A DNA stretch of 64,000 nucleotides from JAVJSD01 sp040219575 (GTDB lineage Bacteria > Planctomycetota > Planctomycetia > Pirellulales > Pirellulaceae), in the NCBI GenBank assembly GCA_040219575.1, contig JAVJSD010000134.1, positions 15,162-79,161 on the forward strand, read 5' to 3'. This document shows positions 29,680 to 38,436 of the stretch, piece after piece; within the stretch, counting starts at the first letter, position 1; the number at the start of each line of letters is the position of its first letter. Under the pieces are notes generated by a model. It had not been told where the DNA came from. It saw only the letters and a list, made by a program, of their open reading frames with translations, and did no database searches. Position numbers and translations under genes: made by a program.

Positions 29680-30996
29680 TTACACCGCCTTCACGGCCAA
29701 TTGCAGCTTGCGGACGGCGTTGGCCTCGATCTGGCGGATCCGCTGATGGGTCAGCGAGTAGCGTCGCCCGACTTCCATCAGCGTATGGGTGTTTCCATCG
29801 ACCAGGCCGAAGCGGAGGGCGATGATTTCGCGTTCGCGCTGGTTGAGCGTGGCCATCGCGGCGCGGACGTTTTGCTTGACCGCCTCTTCGACCATCCCGC
29901 CGAGCGGATCGATCGTCTGCCGGTCCTGGACGATGTCGCGGAAATAGACTTCCTCACCCTCGTCCATCGGCTGATCGAGAGAGAGCAGCCGCTGCGCCAT
30001 CTTGAGCACCGAGCTTGCTTCCTCACTCGTCAGGCCCGCGCTTTCGGCGATTTCCTCGAGCGTCGGCTCTCCACCTTTGGTTTGCAGCAGTTCGCTGTGC
30101 AACTCGTTCCAACGTCGCAGTGCGTTGCTGACTTGCGGGGGAATGCGAATCGTGCGTGATTGTTCGGCCAGCGCCCGGCTGATCGCTTCGCGGATCCACC
30201 ACTGCGCATACGTCGAGAAAGAAAAACCTCGATGGTGTTCGTACTTCTCCACCGCCCGCATCAGCCCGGTGTTCCCTTCCTGGATCAAATCGAGGTAGCT
30301 CAATCCCCGATTGCGGTACCGTTTGGCGATGGAGACCACCAGGCGGAGGTTTCCCGTCGAGAGCGTGCGCTTGGCCGCCTCGTACTCGTCCTTGCGCCGC
30401 CGAATCCGCTGCACGCGCCGCCGCAGCGTGGCGACGCTGTCGTGCGTCAGCAACATCCATCCGGTCAGTTCGCGACGCGCGGCCGGCGAACCCGGCGACT
30501 TGCCGGTGTGGAGGTCCTCCATCCGCGCCGCAATCTCGTCGAGCTGCGACGACAATTCCGCCAGCTTCTCGGTCCGCAAGCGAAACTCCTCCACGAGTCG
30601 CGTCGCCTTGAGGCGGTTGACGACCAGGCATCGCCAGGCGTTGCGGCGCGGTTCGGTTCCCCGGCGGCGATCGACGGCCGTGCAAAACAACCGCTCGTTG
30701 CGCCGCATCAACTCGTGCAGGGTCGTCAGGTTCGGCGGCAACAGACTGCGAACGCGCTGCTTCTCCTCCGCGTCGGTCACCCGGACTTCGATGGCGCGGT
30801 CGAGCCGCTGCCGACCGTTGCGGATATTGCGCAGCAGGCGATAGGCGCCGCGCAACACGAACTCGCTGCCGAGCATCGCGGTTCGGTAGCGGGCTCGGGC
30901 TCGATCGATGCGTTTCGCGGCGACGACTACCTCGCGCTGCGAGAGCAGAGGATACTCGCCGATTTCGGTGAGATATACGCGAATGGGGTCGTTAAT
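29680..30996 (-). CDS. RpoD-family RNA polymerase sigma factor, start codon disturbed
   Basis: About 438 residues. Region 1.2 (NDPIRVYLTEIGEYPLL) begins the conserved part; region 2 is LDLIQEGNTGLMRAVEKYE and STYAQWWIREAISRAL; region 3 and region 4 follow, ending with THQRIRQIEANAVRKL, which binds the -35 box. There is no region 1.1. The first ATG in this frame (30876) would cut off region 1.2. Upstream, GGAGGG and ATG (31004-31002) lie in another frame: adding one base after CGA would give M-E-R-I-N-D-P-I-R in register. As read, the frame opens at ATT 30996. This may be a one-base deletion, a sequence error, or ATT initiation. Confidence 0.85.
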   Translation of the reverse strand: MNDPIRVYLTEIGEYPLLSQREVVVAAKRIDRARARYRTAMLGSEFVLRGAYRLLRNIRNGRQRLDRAIEVRVTDAEEKQRVRSLLPPNLTTLHELMRRNERLFCTAVDRRRGTEPRRNAWRCLVVNRLKATRLVEEFRLRTEKLAELSSQLDEIAARMEDLHTGKSPGSPAARRELTGWMLLTHDSVATLRRRVQRIRRRKDEYEAAKRTLSTGNLRLVVSIAKRYRNRGLSYLDLIQEGNTGLMRAVEKYEHHRGFSFSTYAQWWIREAISRALAEQSRTIRIPPQVSNALRRWNELHSELLQTKGGEPTLEEIAESAGLTSEEASSVLKMAQRLLSLDQPMDEGEEVYFRDIVQDRQTIDPLGGMVEEAVKQNVRAAMATLNQREREIIALRFGLVDGNTHTLMEVGRRYSLTHQRIRQIEANAVRKLQLAVKAV

Positions 30997-31473
30997 CGCT
31001 CCATCCCTCCGTGAGAGAGGCTGCTCGACGTGCGTCCGTCCGAGGGATCGCCCGCGCAGCAGGCAGCGAGCCGCCTCTTGTCACGTAAGTGGCACCCTCG
31101 TGTGACTCGGGAGTACACCGCAAGGCGGGTGCCAACGTGGGGTCTGGTTCCGTGGGATATGAGTAACTTATTGTATGGCTGGAAGTTCCAACGTGAAGCA
31201 CGTGCGATTGTCCACTTCCGTTTTGTCTCAATTTGAGATCAACGTCCCGTGATGAAACCGCGCGGAAGGTGATCACGCGCGGGTTCGCGATTCTCGCGAC
31301 GACCCAGTTTCCCTAATCTTCCTGGTCGCCTATTTGCGCGGGTCATTTTTTTTGCGTAGGGCAACCTCTTAGGCTGCTTGGCAGGCAGGAGCAGGCAGGA
31401 TGCCTGCCCTACGATGCGCGGTGGCAATCGGAATGAGACGCCGCACAACGTCGAATAGTTCCCGCGAAGCGCG
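30997..31473. other. Gene-free spacer upstream of the sigma factor
   Basis: 477 bases between two minus-strand genes. I see no supported gene. It should hold the sigma factor promoter, and near 31371-31412 it holds GGCAGGCAGGAGCAGGCAGG followed by ATGCCTGCC, a copy of the GGCAGGC/GCCTGCC spacer repeat that also occurs at 58706-58730 and 59286-59312. Confidence 0.6.
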
Positions 31474-32199
31474 CTAGTCGTAGCAGTTCGAGGAGAATTC
31501 CTTGTCGTCGGCCCGGCCCAGCAGCAGGTCGAATTGCCACAGCGCTCCATCTTTCGGTCGGTGCATGACGTCGAACAGGTCGAGCGGACGAAATCCGCGC
31601 TCGCCGAGAAACGCGCACATCTCGGGAAACCGCAACGCCCCGTCGCAGAGCGTAAAGTTGTACACCTCGACGATGATCAGGCTCGTTTGCTCCAGCGTCC
31701 GCCGGGCGCCCTCGAAGATCGGCGTCTCGAAGCCGTGCGTGTCGAGTTTCAACAGGTAGGGGCCCGGCAGACCACGCTCCTCAACCACGCGATCGATGGT
31801 GACGGCGGGCACTTCGATATCGCCCGATTCGAACGGCGTGTCGGAAGCCAACCCGCCAAACGGATCGCGGGCGTCGAAGTGCAGCACGCCTTCGTGGTCG
31901 CCGGCGGCGGCGATCAGGTAGTCGACGTTGCGGTGTCGTGCTTTCAGCGCGCGGAGCTTCTCTTCGTGCGGTCCACCCTGGGCTTCGATGAGCAGATAAT
32001 CGGCCGCGGGAAAATGGCGCATGACCAGTTCGGTCCAACGGCCGTCGGAGGCGCCGACGTCGATCACGCCGCCGATGTCGCGCTTCGTCCACTTTTCCAG
32101 CGATGTCTCCAGCGACAGCCGTCCGCTGCGCGGCACGGCGCACATGCCGCAGGCCCGGGCCATTCGCTTGGCCGCCGATTGCATCAAACGTCCGATCAT
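31474..32199 (-). CDS. FkbM-family methyltransferase
   Basis: 241 residues. The SAM-binding core is visible: GGVIDVGASDGRW (about 44-56), then ADYLLIEAQ, AAGDHEG, and PYLLKLDTHGFE (about 149), the FkbM signature segment. FkbM enzymes methylate hydroxyls of polyketides or of sugars in surface polysaccharides; the adjacent GmhB and heptosyltransferase genes favour a sugar substrate. ATG 32199 follows GAGGAG at good distance and overlaps the end of gmhB by four bases, so the two are translationally coupled. It is the last gene of a minus-strand unit of four. Confidence 0.88.
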   Translation of the reverse strand: MIGRLMQSAAKRMARACGMCAVPRSGRLSLETSLEKWTKRDIGGVIDVGASDGRWTELVMRHFPAADYLLIEAQGGPHEEKLRALKARHRNVDYLIAAAGDHEGVLHFDARDPFGGLASDTPFESGDIEVPAVTIDRVVEERGLPGPYLLKLDTHGFETPIFEGARRTLEQTSLIIVEVYNFTLCDGALRFPEMCAFLGERGFRPLDLFDVMHRPKDGALWQFDLLLGRADDKEFSSNCYD

Positions 32200-32735
32200 G
32201 ACGACTCCTCGAGAATGATCCGCGCCGCGACCTCCAGCGACGGGGCGAACCACGTCGGCGAGACCTCGACATCTTCCGGCTTCCAGTACCGGCTCTCCAG
32301 CAACACCGTCCTCACGCCGATGGTTTGACCAAACCCGACGTCCGCCGGTTTGTCCCCCACCATCCAACTCGCCGCAAAGTCGATGGGCTCGTCGAGTTGC
32401 GTTTCAACGATTCTCGCCATCCCACCGCGCGGCTTGCGACAGGCGCATTCGTCCTCCGGCGCGTGCGGACAGTAGGCGACCGCGTCGACTCCTGTGTGAT
32501 CCTGCTCCAGCAACTCGTGCATGTGTTGGTGAATGCGCTCGACATCGTCGATGGTGTAATACCCGCGACCGACGCCCGACTGATTCGTCACCACCGCGAG
32601 TCGGAATCCCCTCTCGCGGAGGCGGCGGATGGCCTCGACCGCGCCTGGCGCGAATTCGAACTCCTCGACGTGGGAGATGTAACCGCGATCGATATTGATG
32701 GTGCCGTCCCGGTCGAGGAACACAACTCGTTGCAT
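32196..32735 (-). CDS. gmhB: D-glycero-beta-D-manno-heptose 1,7-bisphosphate 7-phosphatase
   Basis: 179 residues, normal length. HAD-superfamily phosphatase with VVFLDRDGTIN (4-14) holding the nucleophile and acid/base Asp, VVTNQSGVGRG, and the zinc loop CPHAPEDECACRKP (about 89-102), which separates GmhB from other histidinol-phosphatase-like members. It removes the 7-phosphate in ADP-heptose synthesis for lipopolysaccharide core. Its neighbour on the same strand is a heptosyltransferase-like gene 35 bases upstream, which fits. Other heptose genes (gmhA, hldE, hldD) are not in the window. Confidence 0.93.
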   Translation of the reverse strand: MQRVVFLDRDGTINIDRGYISHVEEFEFAPGAVEAIRRLRERGFRLAVVTNQSGVGRGYYTIDDVERIHQHMHELLEQDHTGVDAVAYCPHAPEDECACRKPRGGMARIVETQLDEPIDFAASWMVGDKPADVGFGQTIGVRTVLLESRYWKPEDVEVSPTWFAPSLEVAARIILEESS

Positions 32736-32770
32736 GGAAACGCGTACCTTGCCGGTCGGCGGTCGAGAGT

Positions 32771-33826
32771 TCAGGCGGCGCTCTTGTCAGCGGAAGCCTT
32801 CAGCAGCGAAGCAGCCGCGGCCAGCACGCGCTCGACGCTCAAGTCGCGCATGCAGCGGTGGTGCCCCAGCGGGCAGACACGCTTGGCGCAGGGCTGGCAG
32901 GCGAGCGACTCGTGTAAGTGAATCTCACGCGGGTGGTAGTTGATCGCCCAGCGCGGGTCGGTCGGCCCGAACAGCGACACAGCGGGCACGTCGAAGGCCG
33001 CCGCGAAGTGCCGTGGGCCGCTATCGGTCGACACCAGCAGGCTGCTGCGGCGGACGCAGGCCTTGCTCAAACCGATGCTGATCGATTGCTCGGCCAGGCT
33101 GTGGACCCGCGGGTGATCGGCCAGGCGCGTGATCTCGGCGGCGATCTCACGTTCGGCGGGACCGCACAGCACGAGCACGGCCGTGTCGCAATCGTCGACC
33201 AACCGCTGCGCGAGCGCCGCAAAGTGCTCGGCCGGCCAGTGTTTCGCCGCGCCGTACGCGCCGCCGGAATTGAGCGTCACCACGCGCTGCGCGTCGCCCA
33301 GCGCGAAGCGATTCCAGACCTCGTCGGCCTGTTGTTCGTCGCTGGCCTTGGTGGCGAGCCGACAAGGTCGCGCCGGGCCGTCGCAACCAGCGGCTCGCGC
33401 CAATTCCAGATAGTAATCGACCGCCGAGACGGGCGTGAACTTGCGGCCCTGCCGTGGCGGATAGAGCCGGCGGTTCAGCAGCCAGCCGCGGCACGACCGT
33501 ACATAGCCGTAGCGCTCCCGCGCCCCGCTCAACCAGCCGATCACGCCGCTACGGAATGAGTTGGTGAGCAGCAACAGTTTGTCCAGCCGCAGCTTCCGCA
33601 TTCGGGCGACGACGCCGCGCGTGTGCTGCCGCCGGTCCCGAGAGCGGGGGTCGTAGAACAACGTTTGATCGAGCCAGTCGGTTCCCGCCAGCACGTCGGC
33701 CACGTATGGCCGCATCACGCCCGTGAATGTGGCGTCGCCGCCGAATCGCTCGCGGAGGGCTCGCAACGTGGGCGTCGCCATCACCACGTCGCCGATCCAG
33801 TTGGGCAGAAGAATGCCGATGTTCAT
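32771..33826 (-). CDS. waaF: ADP-heptose:LPS heptosyltransferase II-like (GT9)
   Basis: 351 residues. GT9 fold with the start ILLPNWIGDVVMATPTLRAL (4-23), VVTLNSGGAYGAAKHWPAEH for the donor site, and STDSGPRHFAAAFDVPAVSL, the family signature. The C-terminal CQPCAKRVCPLGHHRCM adds a Cys/His cluster seen in WaaF-type proteins. It would add heptose to the LPS inner core. It sits six bases downstream of the GT87 gene and upstream of gmhB in one minus-strand unit. Assignment to WaaF rather than another GT9 is moderately sure. Confidence 0.87.
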   Translation of the reverse strand: MNIGILLPNWIGDVVMATPTLRALRERFGGDATFTGVMRPYVADVLAGTDWLDQTLFYDPRSRDRRQHTRGVVARMRKLRLDKLLLLTNSFRSGVIGWLSGARERYGYVRSCRGWLLNRRLYPPRQGRKFTPVSAVDYYLELARAAGCDGPARPCRLATKASDEQQADEVWNRFALGDAQRVVTLNSGGAYGAAKHWPAEHFAALAQRLVDDCDTAVLVLCGPAEREIAAEITRLADHPRVHSLAEQSISIGLSKACVRRSSLLVSTDSGPRHFAAAFDVPAVSLFGPTDPRWAINYHPREIHLHESLACQPCAKRVCPLGHHRCMRDLSVERVLAAAASLLKASADKSAA

Positions 33827-33831
33827 CGCGG

Positions 33832-35079
33832 TCAGGCGGCCATCCTGGTGGCGGGAAGCGGTTGCTCGACGGGCGGCGTCTCGGTCGCCGGTTGCTCAAC
33901 TTGCCGGGCGCCGCGAAGTTCGTTGGCCAGCAGCCAAGCGGCGAACAGCACGACGCCGATCGGCTGGATCGCCTCGACGCCCCCCACGTACGGAGCAAGG
34001 ATTCGCTCGACCGCGCCGGTCCCGAGCACCGACGTGAACGACCAGGCGGTGAAACTGAGCAGGCGGCCGCGGCCCTGCTGAAAACTGACGACCACCGCCC
34101 AACCGGCCAGCGGAGCGATGATGCCGTAGGTCATCCGTTCGCTGCCGGGGCCCAGCAGCAACTGCCACACAATCCACGCCGACAGCACGGCCGTCATGGC
34201 GTGTCGCGGCGAGGGAGCCCGCCATCTTCGCCACAGGCAGAAGCCGAGCACGGCCAGCGCGCCGCCCAGTTGCAGCAGCAGGTAGGCGCGTCGGCTCGGT
34301 TCGACAAACTGTTCGAGGATCGTCCAGGCGTCGCGGTAGCCCCCTGAGCGTATCGTCTGCAAGTGCGTCAGCGCGATCCAGTATTGCTGGTGCTGAAACA
34401 GAACGGTCTCCGGCCAGCGGGTCAAAAACGGCACGGCGGCCAGCGCCAGGCACGCCAGCGGAAAGCGCCACCACAACTTGCTCGGCCAGCATGCCAGCAC
34501 CAACATCACCAGCGCCATCGGCCAGAGTTTCACGAACACCGGCGCGGCCAGCAGGAACGACGCCGTCCACCACCGCTGCCGCAATATGGCCGAGGCCGCG
34601 AAGATGACCAGCGCAATCACCAGCGCGTTGCTCTGCGACGCCCACACGCCGCGCAGGGCGCCGGCGAAGGTGAGCGTCAACAACAGCGCTGCGCCGGCGA
34701 GCGTCCAGCGCCCGGGAAGCACGTCGCGGGCCAGCACGAACACCGCCGCCACCAGCGCCGCGATGCTGGCCGCGTTGAACAGGGCCGCTCCCGCCGAGAT
34801 GCCGCACCAGGCGAAGGGGGAGTTGGCGATGGCGAAGGTCGGCGTGTACTGGTAGCCGGTGAGCGTGTAGATCGAGTCGTCGTTCCACCAGCGGATCGTC
34901 GCCTTGTAGAAGTTCGGATAGACCGAGTGCTCCCAGGGCTGCACGTAACACTTCACCGCGGACGCGATCGCCAGGATCACCCACAGCGTGAGGGCGTGGC
35001 GCATCCAAGGATAGCGCCACAGATCGCGCAGCGCGAGCGACGCAACGGGCGTATTCGACGGGTGGGGCGCGGCATCCAT
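33832..35079 (-). CDS. DUF2029 / GT87-family membrane glycosyltransferase
   Basis: 415 residues, about ten hydrophobic helices, the first near 28-46. Between the first two, KCYVQPWEHSVYPNFYKATI and QYTPTFAI are typical of the DUF2029 (GT87) family, which uses polyprenyl-phosphate sugars on the outer side of the membrane; the mycobacterial members are mannosyltransferases. It heads the minus-strand GT87-waaF-gmhB-fkbM unit. The GT2 gene at 14353 could in principle make the polyprenyl-linked donor, but nothing here links the two. Confidence 0.8.
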   Translation of the reverse strand: MDAAPHPSNTPVASLALRDLWRYPWMRHALTLWVILAIASAVKCYVQPWEHSVYPNFYKATIRWWNDDSIYTLTGYQYTPTFAIANSPFAWCGISAGAALFNAASIAALVAAVFVLARDVLPGRWTLAGAALLLTLTFAGALRGVWASQSNALVIALVIFAASAILRQRWWTASFLLAAPVFVKLWPMALVMLVLACWPSKLWWRFPLACLALAAVPFLTRWPETVLFQHQQYWIALTHLQTIRSGGYRDAWTILEQFVEPSRRAYLLLQLGGALAVLGFCLWRRWRAPSPRHAMTAVLSAWIVWQLLLGPGSERMTYGIIAPLAGWAVVVSFQQGRGRLLSFTAWSFTSVLGTGAVERILAPYVGGVEAIQPIGVVLFAAWLLANELRGARQVEQPATETPPVEQPLPATRMAA

Positions 35080-35445
35080 GCTAGCAGCGTCGCGGGAAGG
35101 GGACGGAAGTGTTCGCCGATATAGCGAGTTTGGGCCGACGGGGAAAGACGAATTCTCGCGTCACGCACACGCAACGTCTCGTAGCCGATGCTGCCAGCAT
35201 CGCCGAGAGTCGCTGTTTCCCCCGCGCCTTGCCGCGGCGTCCGCCGGATCGCCGCCTGGGGAAAGATGTTCGACGTGCGGATTCGACGCCGCCCGTCGCT
35301 TGGCGCTTGGCGCTAGGTTCAACCCAGCGGCTCGTATTTCCGTGCTCCCACGTTCGACGGATCCAGGTTTTCCGATTGACAGCCTCCCCCACACGGCGAT
35401 ACGCTACCCACCCCCGGAGTCTCGAGCGATGCAAGGAAGCGCCGC
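35080..35445. other. Divergent spacer inside the surface-sugar cluster
   Basis: 366 bases between the divergent GT87 and GT9 genes. Promoters for both directions should lie here, but I find no confident consensus. It contains a small palindrome at about 35183-35205 (GATGCTGCCAGCATC) and otherwise nothing I can name. Confidence 0.5.
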
Positions 35446-36507
35446 ATGGACGTGGCCCCCGCAGAAAAAACCTCGCGCGTAGAACGACTTTTGATCGTCC
35501 GCAACGATCGCATCGGCGACCTGGTGCTGACGTTGCCGACGATCGAAGCCGCCCGACGTGCGCTGCCCCACGCGCGATTGACCGTATTGGTCGGCCGCTA
35601 CACCGCGCCGCTGCTGGTGGACCATCCCGACATCGACCAGGTGCTGGTCGACGGCGGCGGCGGAGCGCGGGCGCTCGCGGCGCAACTGCGGCCGCATTGC
35701 TTCGACGCCGCGCTGCTGATCAACACCAACACCCGCAACGCGCTGGCCGCCTGGTTGGCGCGGATTCCGCTTCGCGTCGCCTGGGCGGGCAAACCGGCCG
35801 GCATGCTGCTGGGCAATCGCCGCCTGCGGCTGCATCGCAGTCGACCACCGATTCACGAGGCCGAATTTGCCCGAGCGTTCCTGGGGCGACTCGGCGTCAG
35901 CGACGTCCCCAAGATCGGCGTGCCGCGGTTGACCGTCGATCCCGCCGCCAGGCGCACCGCCGCCGAGCGGATCCGCGCCCAACTCGGCGACGACGGACCG
36001 CTGCTGGGCATTCATCCCGGCAACAAGAACAGCGCGTTCAACTGGCCCCGGGAGAATTACGTCCGACTCGCCCGCGAATTGACCCGCCACGGCCGGGTGA
36101 TGGTGACGGGCGGTCCGGACGAGGCGGACCTGCTCGACGCATTCCGCCGCGAGGTCGATGCGAACCCCACCGATCGCATCGCGTACTTTCACGACTTCAC
36201 GCTGCCGGAGATGGTCGCCGCGCTTTCGCTGCAGGACGTGTTGACCGTCAGCAGCACGGGCCCGATGCACCTGGCGGCCGTGTTGGGAACGGCGGTGGTG
36301 GCGTTGTTCAGCTCCCATCGGGCGCAGACGCCGATGAAATGGGCGCCGCTGGGCCGCAAGGTGACCATCCTGCAAGCGCCGCTCGCGCCCGACCAATCGG
36401 ACGAGATTCCGGCCGCGGAAGGAGACGCGCACATGCGACGCATCGGCGTGGAGTCCGCCCTGGCGGCCAACCTTCGCGCGATCGACGACGCTTCGGTTTT
36501 GGTTTGA
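35446..36507 (+). CDS. Glycosyltransferase family 9 (heptosyltransferase-like)
   Basis: 353 residues with the GT9 signature: LLIVRNDRIGDLVLTLPTIE (about 15-34), LLGIHPGNKNSAFNWPRENY for the ADP-heptose donor pocket, and STGPMHLAAVLGTAVVALF. It is related to but clearly diverged from the WaaF-like protein at 32771, so it probably adds a second heptose-like residue or acts on another acceptor. It is the first gene of the plus-strand half of the surface cluster. ATG 35446 is the start that leaves a short N-terminal leader. Confidence 0.87.
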   Translation: MDVAPAEKTSRVERLLIVRNDRIGDLVLTLPTIEAARRALPHARLTVLVGRYTAPLLVDHPDIDQVLVDGGGGARALAAQLRPHCFDAALLINTNTRNALAAWLARIPLRVAWAGKPAGMLLGNRRLRLHRSRPPIHEAEFARAFLGRLGVSDVPKIGVPRLTVDPAARRTAAERIRAQLGDDGPLLGIHPGNKNSAFNWPRENYVRLARELTRHGRVMVTGGPDEADLLDAFRREVDANPTDRIAYFHDFTLPEMVAALSLQDVLTVSSTGPMHLAAVLGTAVVALFSSHRAQTPMKWAPLGRKVTILQAPLAPDQSDEIPAAEGDAHMRRIGVESALAANLRAIDDASVLV

Positions 36508-36517
36508 AACGCTCCCC

Positions 36518-36589
36518 GTACGACGGACGTCCACATTCGTCGAATGCAGACAACGACAAGCTCGCGGCGGACGTGGACGTCCGTCGTAC
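36518..36589. repeat. Perfect 17-base inverted repeat
   Basis: GTACGACGGACGTCCAC (36518-36534) and its exact reverse complement (36573-36589) flank a 38-base loop, in the 96-base gap between the GT9 and acetyltransferase genes. No T-run follows, so it is unlikely to be a plain terminator. Confidence 0.9.
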
Positions 36590-36603
36590 TTCGAATCCTG
36601 GCG

Positions 36604-37137
36604 ATGACGCAATCGGAACACATGTCGAACAGCCTGCGGCGAATCGCCGACGACGTGCGTCTGGGGCGCGACGTGAAGGTCTACGATTTCGTCAATCTGT
36701 ACGGCTGCACCATCGGCGACGAGACGAAAATCGGCACGTTCGTCGAGGTGCAGAAGAACGCCGCGATCGGCGCCCGCTGCAAGATCAGCTCGCACACCTT
36801 CATCTGCGAAGGAGTGACGATCGAGGACGAATGCTTCATCGGCCACCACGTCTGCTTCATCAACGATCCTTATCCCCGCGCCACGGCGGAGGGAGGCGCG
36901 TTGCAGACCGAGACCGATTGGAAGGTGATTCCGACGCGCGTTTGCCGCGGGGCTTCGATCGGCTCGGGCGCCGTGATCCTGTCGGGCGTGACGATCGGCG
37001 AGCGGGCGCTTATCGGCGCCGGCGCGGTGGTCACGCGCGATGTGGCGGCGGGCGCCACCGTGGCGGGCGTTCCCGCGCGGATGATGGCCCGAACCGGGCA
37101 GGCCGCACCCAACCCGCGAGACGGAGAAACAAGCTGA
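36604..37137 (+). CDS. Left-handed beta-helix sugar N-acetyltransferase (WbpD/WlbB-like)
   Basis: 177 residues of hexapeptide repeats (left-handed beta helix): VYDFVNLYGCTIGDETKIG, then CKISSHTFICEGVTIEDECF, an insertion loop with the catalytic-type His (IGHHVCF), and GASIGSGAVILSGVTIGERA. It resembles 3-amino-sugar N-acetyltransferases WbpD/WlbB that act on UDP-3-amino-2-acetamido uronic acids. The aminotransferase gene begins inside its stop codon and the dehydrogenase follows two genes later, supporting this. ATG 36604 is chosen; ATG 36622 is as likely. Confidence 0.85.
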   Translation: MTQSEHMSNSLRRIADDVRLGRDVKVYDFVNLYGCTIGDETKIGTFVEVQKNAAIGARCKISSHTFICEGVTIEDECFIGHHVCFINDPYPRATAEGGALQTETDWKVIPTRVCRGASIGSGAVILSGVTIGERALIGAGAVVTRDVAAGATVAGVPARMMARTGQAAPNPRDGETS

Positions 37138-38291
37138 TGCAAGTCCCGTTGATGGACATCGTGGCCCAGAACAAGCCGCTCTGGCCGGAATTGCAGGCGG
37201 CGCTGGAGCCGGTCATGGCCGGCGCACAATTCGTGCTTGGACCGGCCGTCGCGCGGTTCGAGCAGAGCTTCGCGCAGTATCTCGGGGTCGAGCACGCGGT
37301 CGGTGTCAATAACGGCACCTCGGCCCTGCTGTTGGCGCTGCAGGCGCTCGACATCGGCCCGGGCGATGAAGTCATCACCACGCCGCTGACCTGGATCAGC
37401 ACCAGTTGGGCGATCAGCTACGTGGGCGCGACGCCCGTGTATGTCGATGTCGATCCGACCACCTACACGCTCGATCCCACGCTTGTCGAGCAGGCCGTCA
37501 CGCCGCGCACCAAGGCGCTCTTGCCGGTGCACCTGTACGGGCAGGCGGCGAACCTCTCGGCGCTGGCCGCCATCGCCCAGCGACACAATCTGAAGCTGAT
37601 TGAAGACGCCGCCCAAGCGCACGGAGCGCGATACGGCGGGCGACGCGTCGGTACGATCGGCGACGCCGGTTGCTTCAGCTTCTACCCCGGCAAGAACCTC
37701 GGCGCGCTCGGTGAAGCGGGCGCCGTGGTCACGGGCGACGCCGCGACGGCGGAGCGCCTCCGCAGCCTGCGCGACCACGCGCAGGCCGGGCGGCACCATC
37801 ATGTCGAGATCGGCTACAACGCCCGCATGGAAGGAATTCAAGGCGCGGCGCTTGACGTGAAGTTGAAACACCTCGACCGCTGGAACGCCGCCCGCGCAGC
37901 TCACGCCGCCCGTTACCAGGAGCAATTGGCCGACTGCCTCGAACTTCAATTGCCGCGGTCCTTCTCGCCCGACGGCGGCGCGCCCGGCGGACATGTGTGG
38001 CACCTGTACGTGGTGCTCGATCGCGACGGTCGGCGCGACGCGCTGCGCGAAGCCTTGGCGGAAGCCGGCGTCGCCAGTGGACTGCACTATCCGACGCTCG
38101 TGCCGTTTCAACCGGCGTACAAACATCTGGGTCATCGCGAGGGGGACTTCCCGGTCGCCGAGCGGATCGCCTCGCAGTGTCTGTCGTTGCCGATGTATCC
38201 CGAACTGAAAGGCGAGCAGATCGATTACGTCGCCGAGCGCCTGAAGCAGGCGCTCGCGAGCCGCAGGGATCGAACTCGCCACGCCGCCTAG
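37137..38291 (+). CDS. DegT/DnrJ/EryC1/StrS aminotransferase (WbpE-like)
   Basis: 384 residues. PLP-dependent sugar aminotransferase with NNGTSALLLAL, TPLTWISTSWAI, LIEDAAQAHGARYGG and FSFYPGKNLGALGEAG, where the Lys is the PLP-binding residue. Such enzymes add an amino group to a nucleotide 3- or 4-keto sugar. Start ATG 37137 overlaps the upstream acetyltransferase stop (TGATG), showing translational coupling. With the acetyltransferase and the Gfo/Idh/MocA gene at 39309 it makes up the enzymes of a WbpB-WbpE-WbpD pathway to a 2,3-diacetamido uronic acid. Confidence 0.93.
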   Translation: MQVPLMDIVAQNKPLWPELQAALEPVMAGAQFVLGPAVARFEQSFAQYLGVEHAVGVNNGTSALLLALQALDIGPGDEVITTPLTWISTSWAISYVGATPVYVDVDPTTYTLDPTLVEQAVTPRTKALLPVHLYGQAANLSALAAIAQRHNLKLIEDAAQAHGARYGGRRVGTIGDAGCFSFYPGKNLGALGEAGAVVTGDAATAERLRSLRDHAQAGRHHHVEIGYNARMEGIQGAALDVKLKHLDRWNAARAAHAARYQEQLADCLELQLPRSFSPDGGAPGGHVWHLYVVLDRDGRRDALREALAEAGVASGLHYPTLVPFQPAYKHLGHREGDFPVAERIASQCLSLPMYPELKGEQIDYVAERLKQALASRRDRTRHAA

Positions 38292-38416
38292 TGCTGTATG
38301 AGGGCTTGACCAATTTGCAGCGGAACTCGCGAGAGTTCGGAAATCGGCGCCAAGATTGAACCTCCAGAAGTCTCACGACTTCTGCTACTCCAATTTTCAC
38401 GTTTGACACAGCACTG
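38290..38416. repeat. Nested repeat with AGTGCTGT/ACAGCACT ends
   Basis: The outer ends AGTGCTGT (38290) and ACAGCACT (38416) are complementary, and inside lies a full copy of the paired GAACTCGCGAGAGTTC / GAAGTCTCACGACTTC element (38318-38389). It fills the gap between the aminotransferase and the GT2 gene and is the longest copy of this family here. Confidence 0.8.
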
Positions 38417-38436
38417 GTCACCAGCGAATCACGAAG

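Noticed and set aside
35109..37136. An Arg-rich extension of more than 670 codons in front of the aminotransferase frame
   Set aside because: Lies in another frame over the GT9 and acetyltransferase genes; the true start at 37137 is overlapped with the upstream stop.
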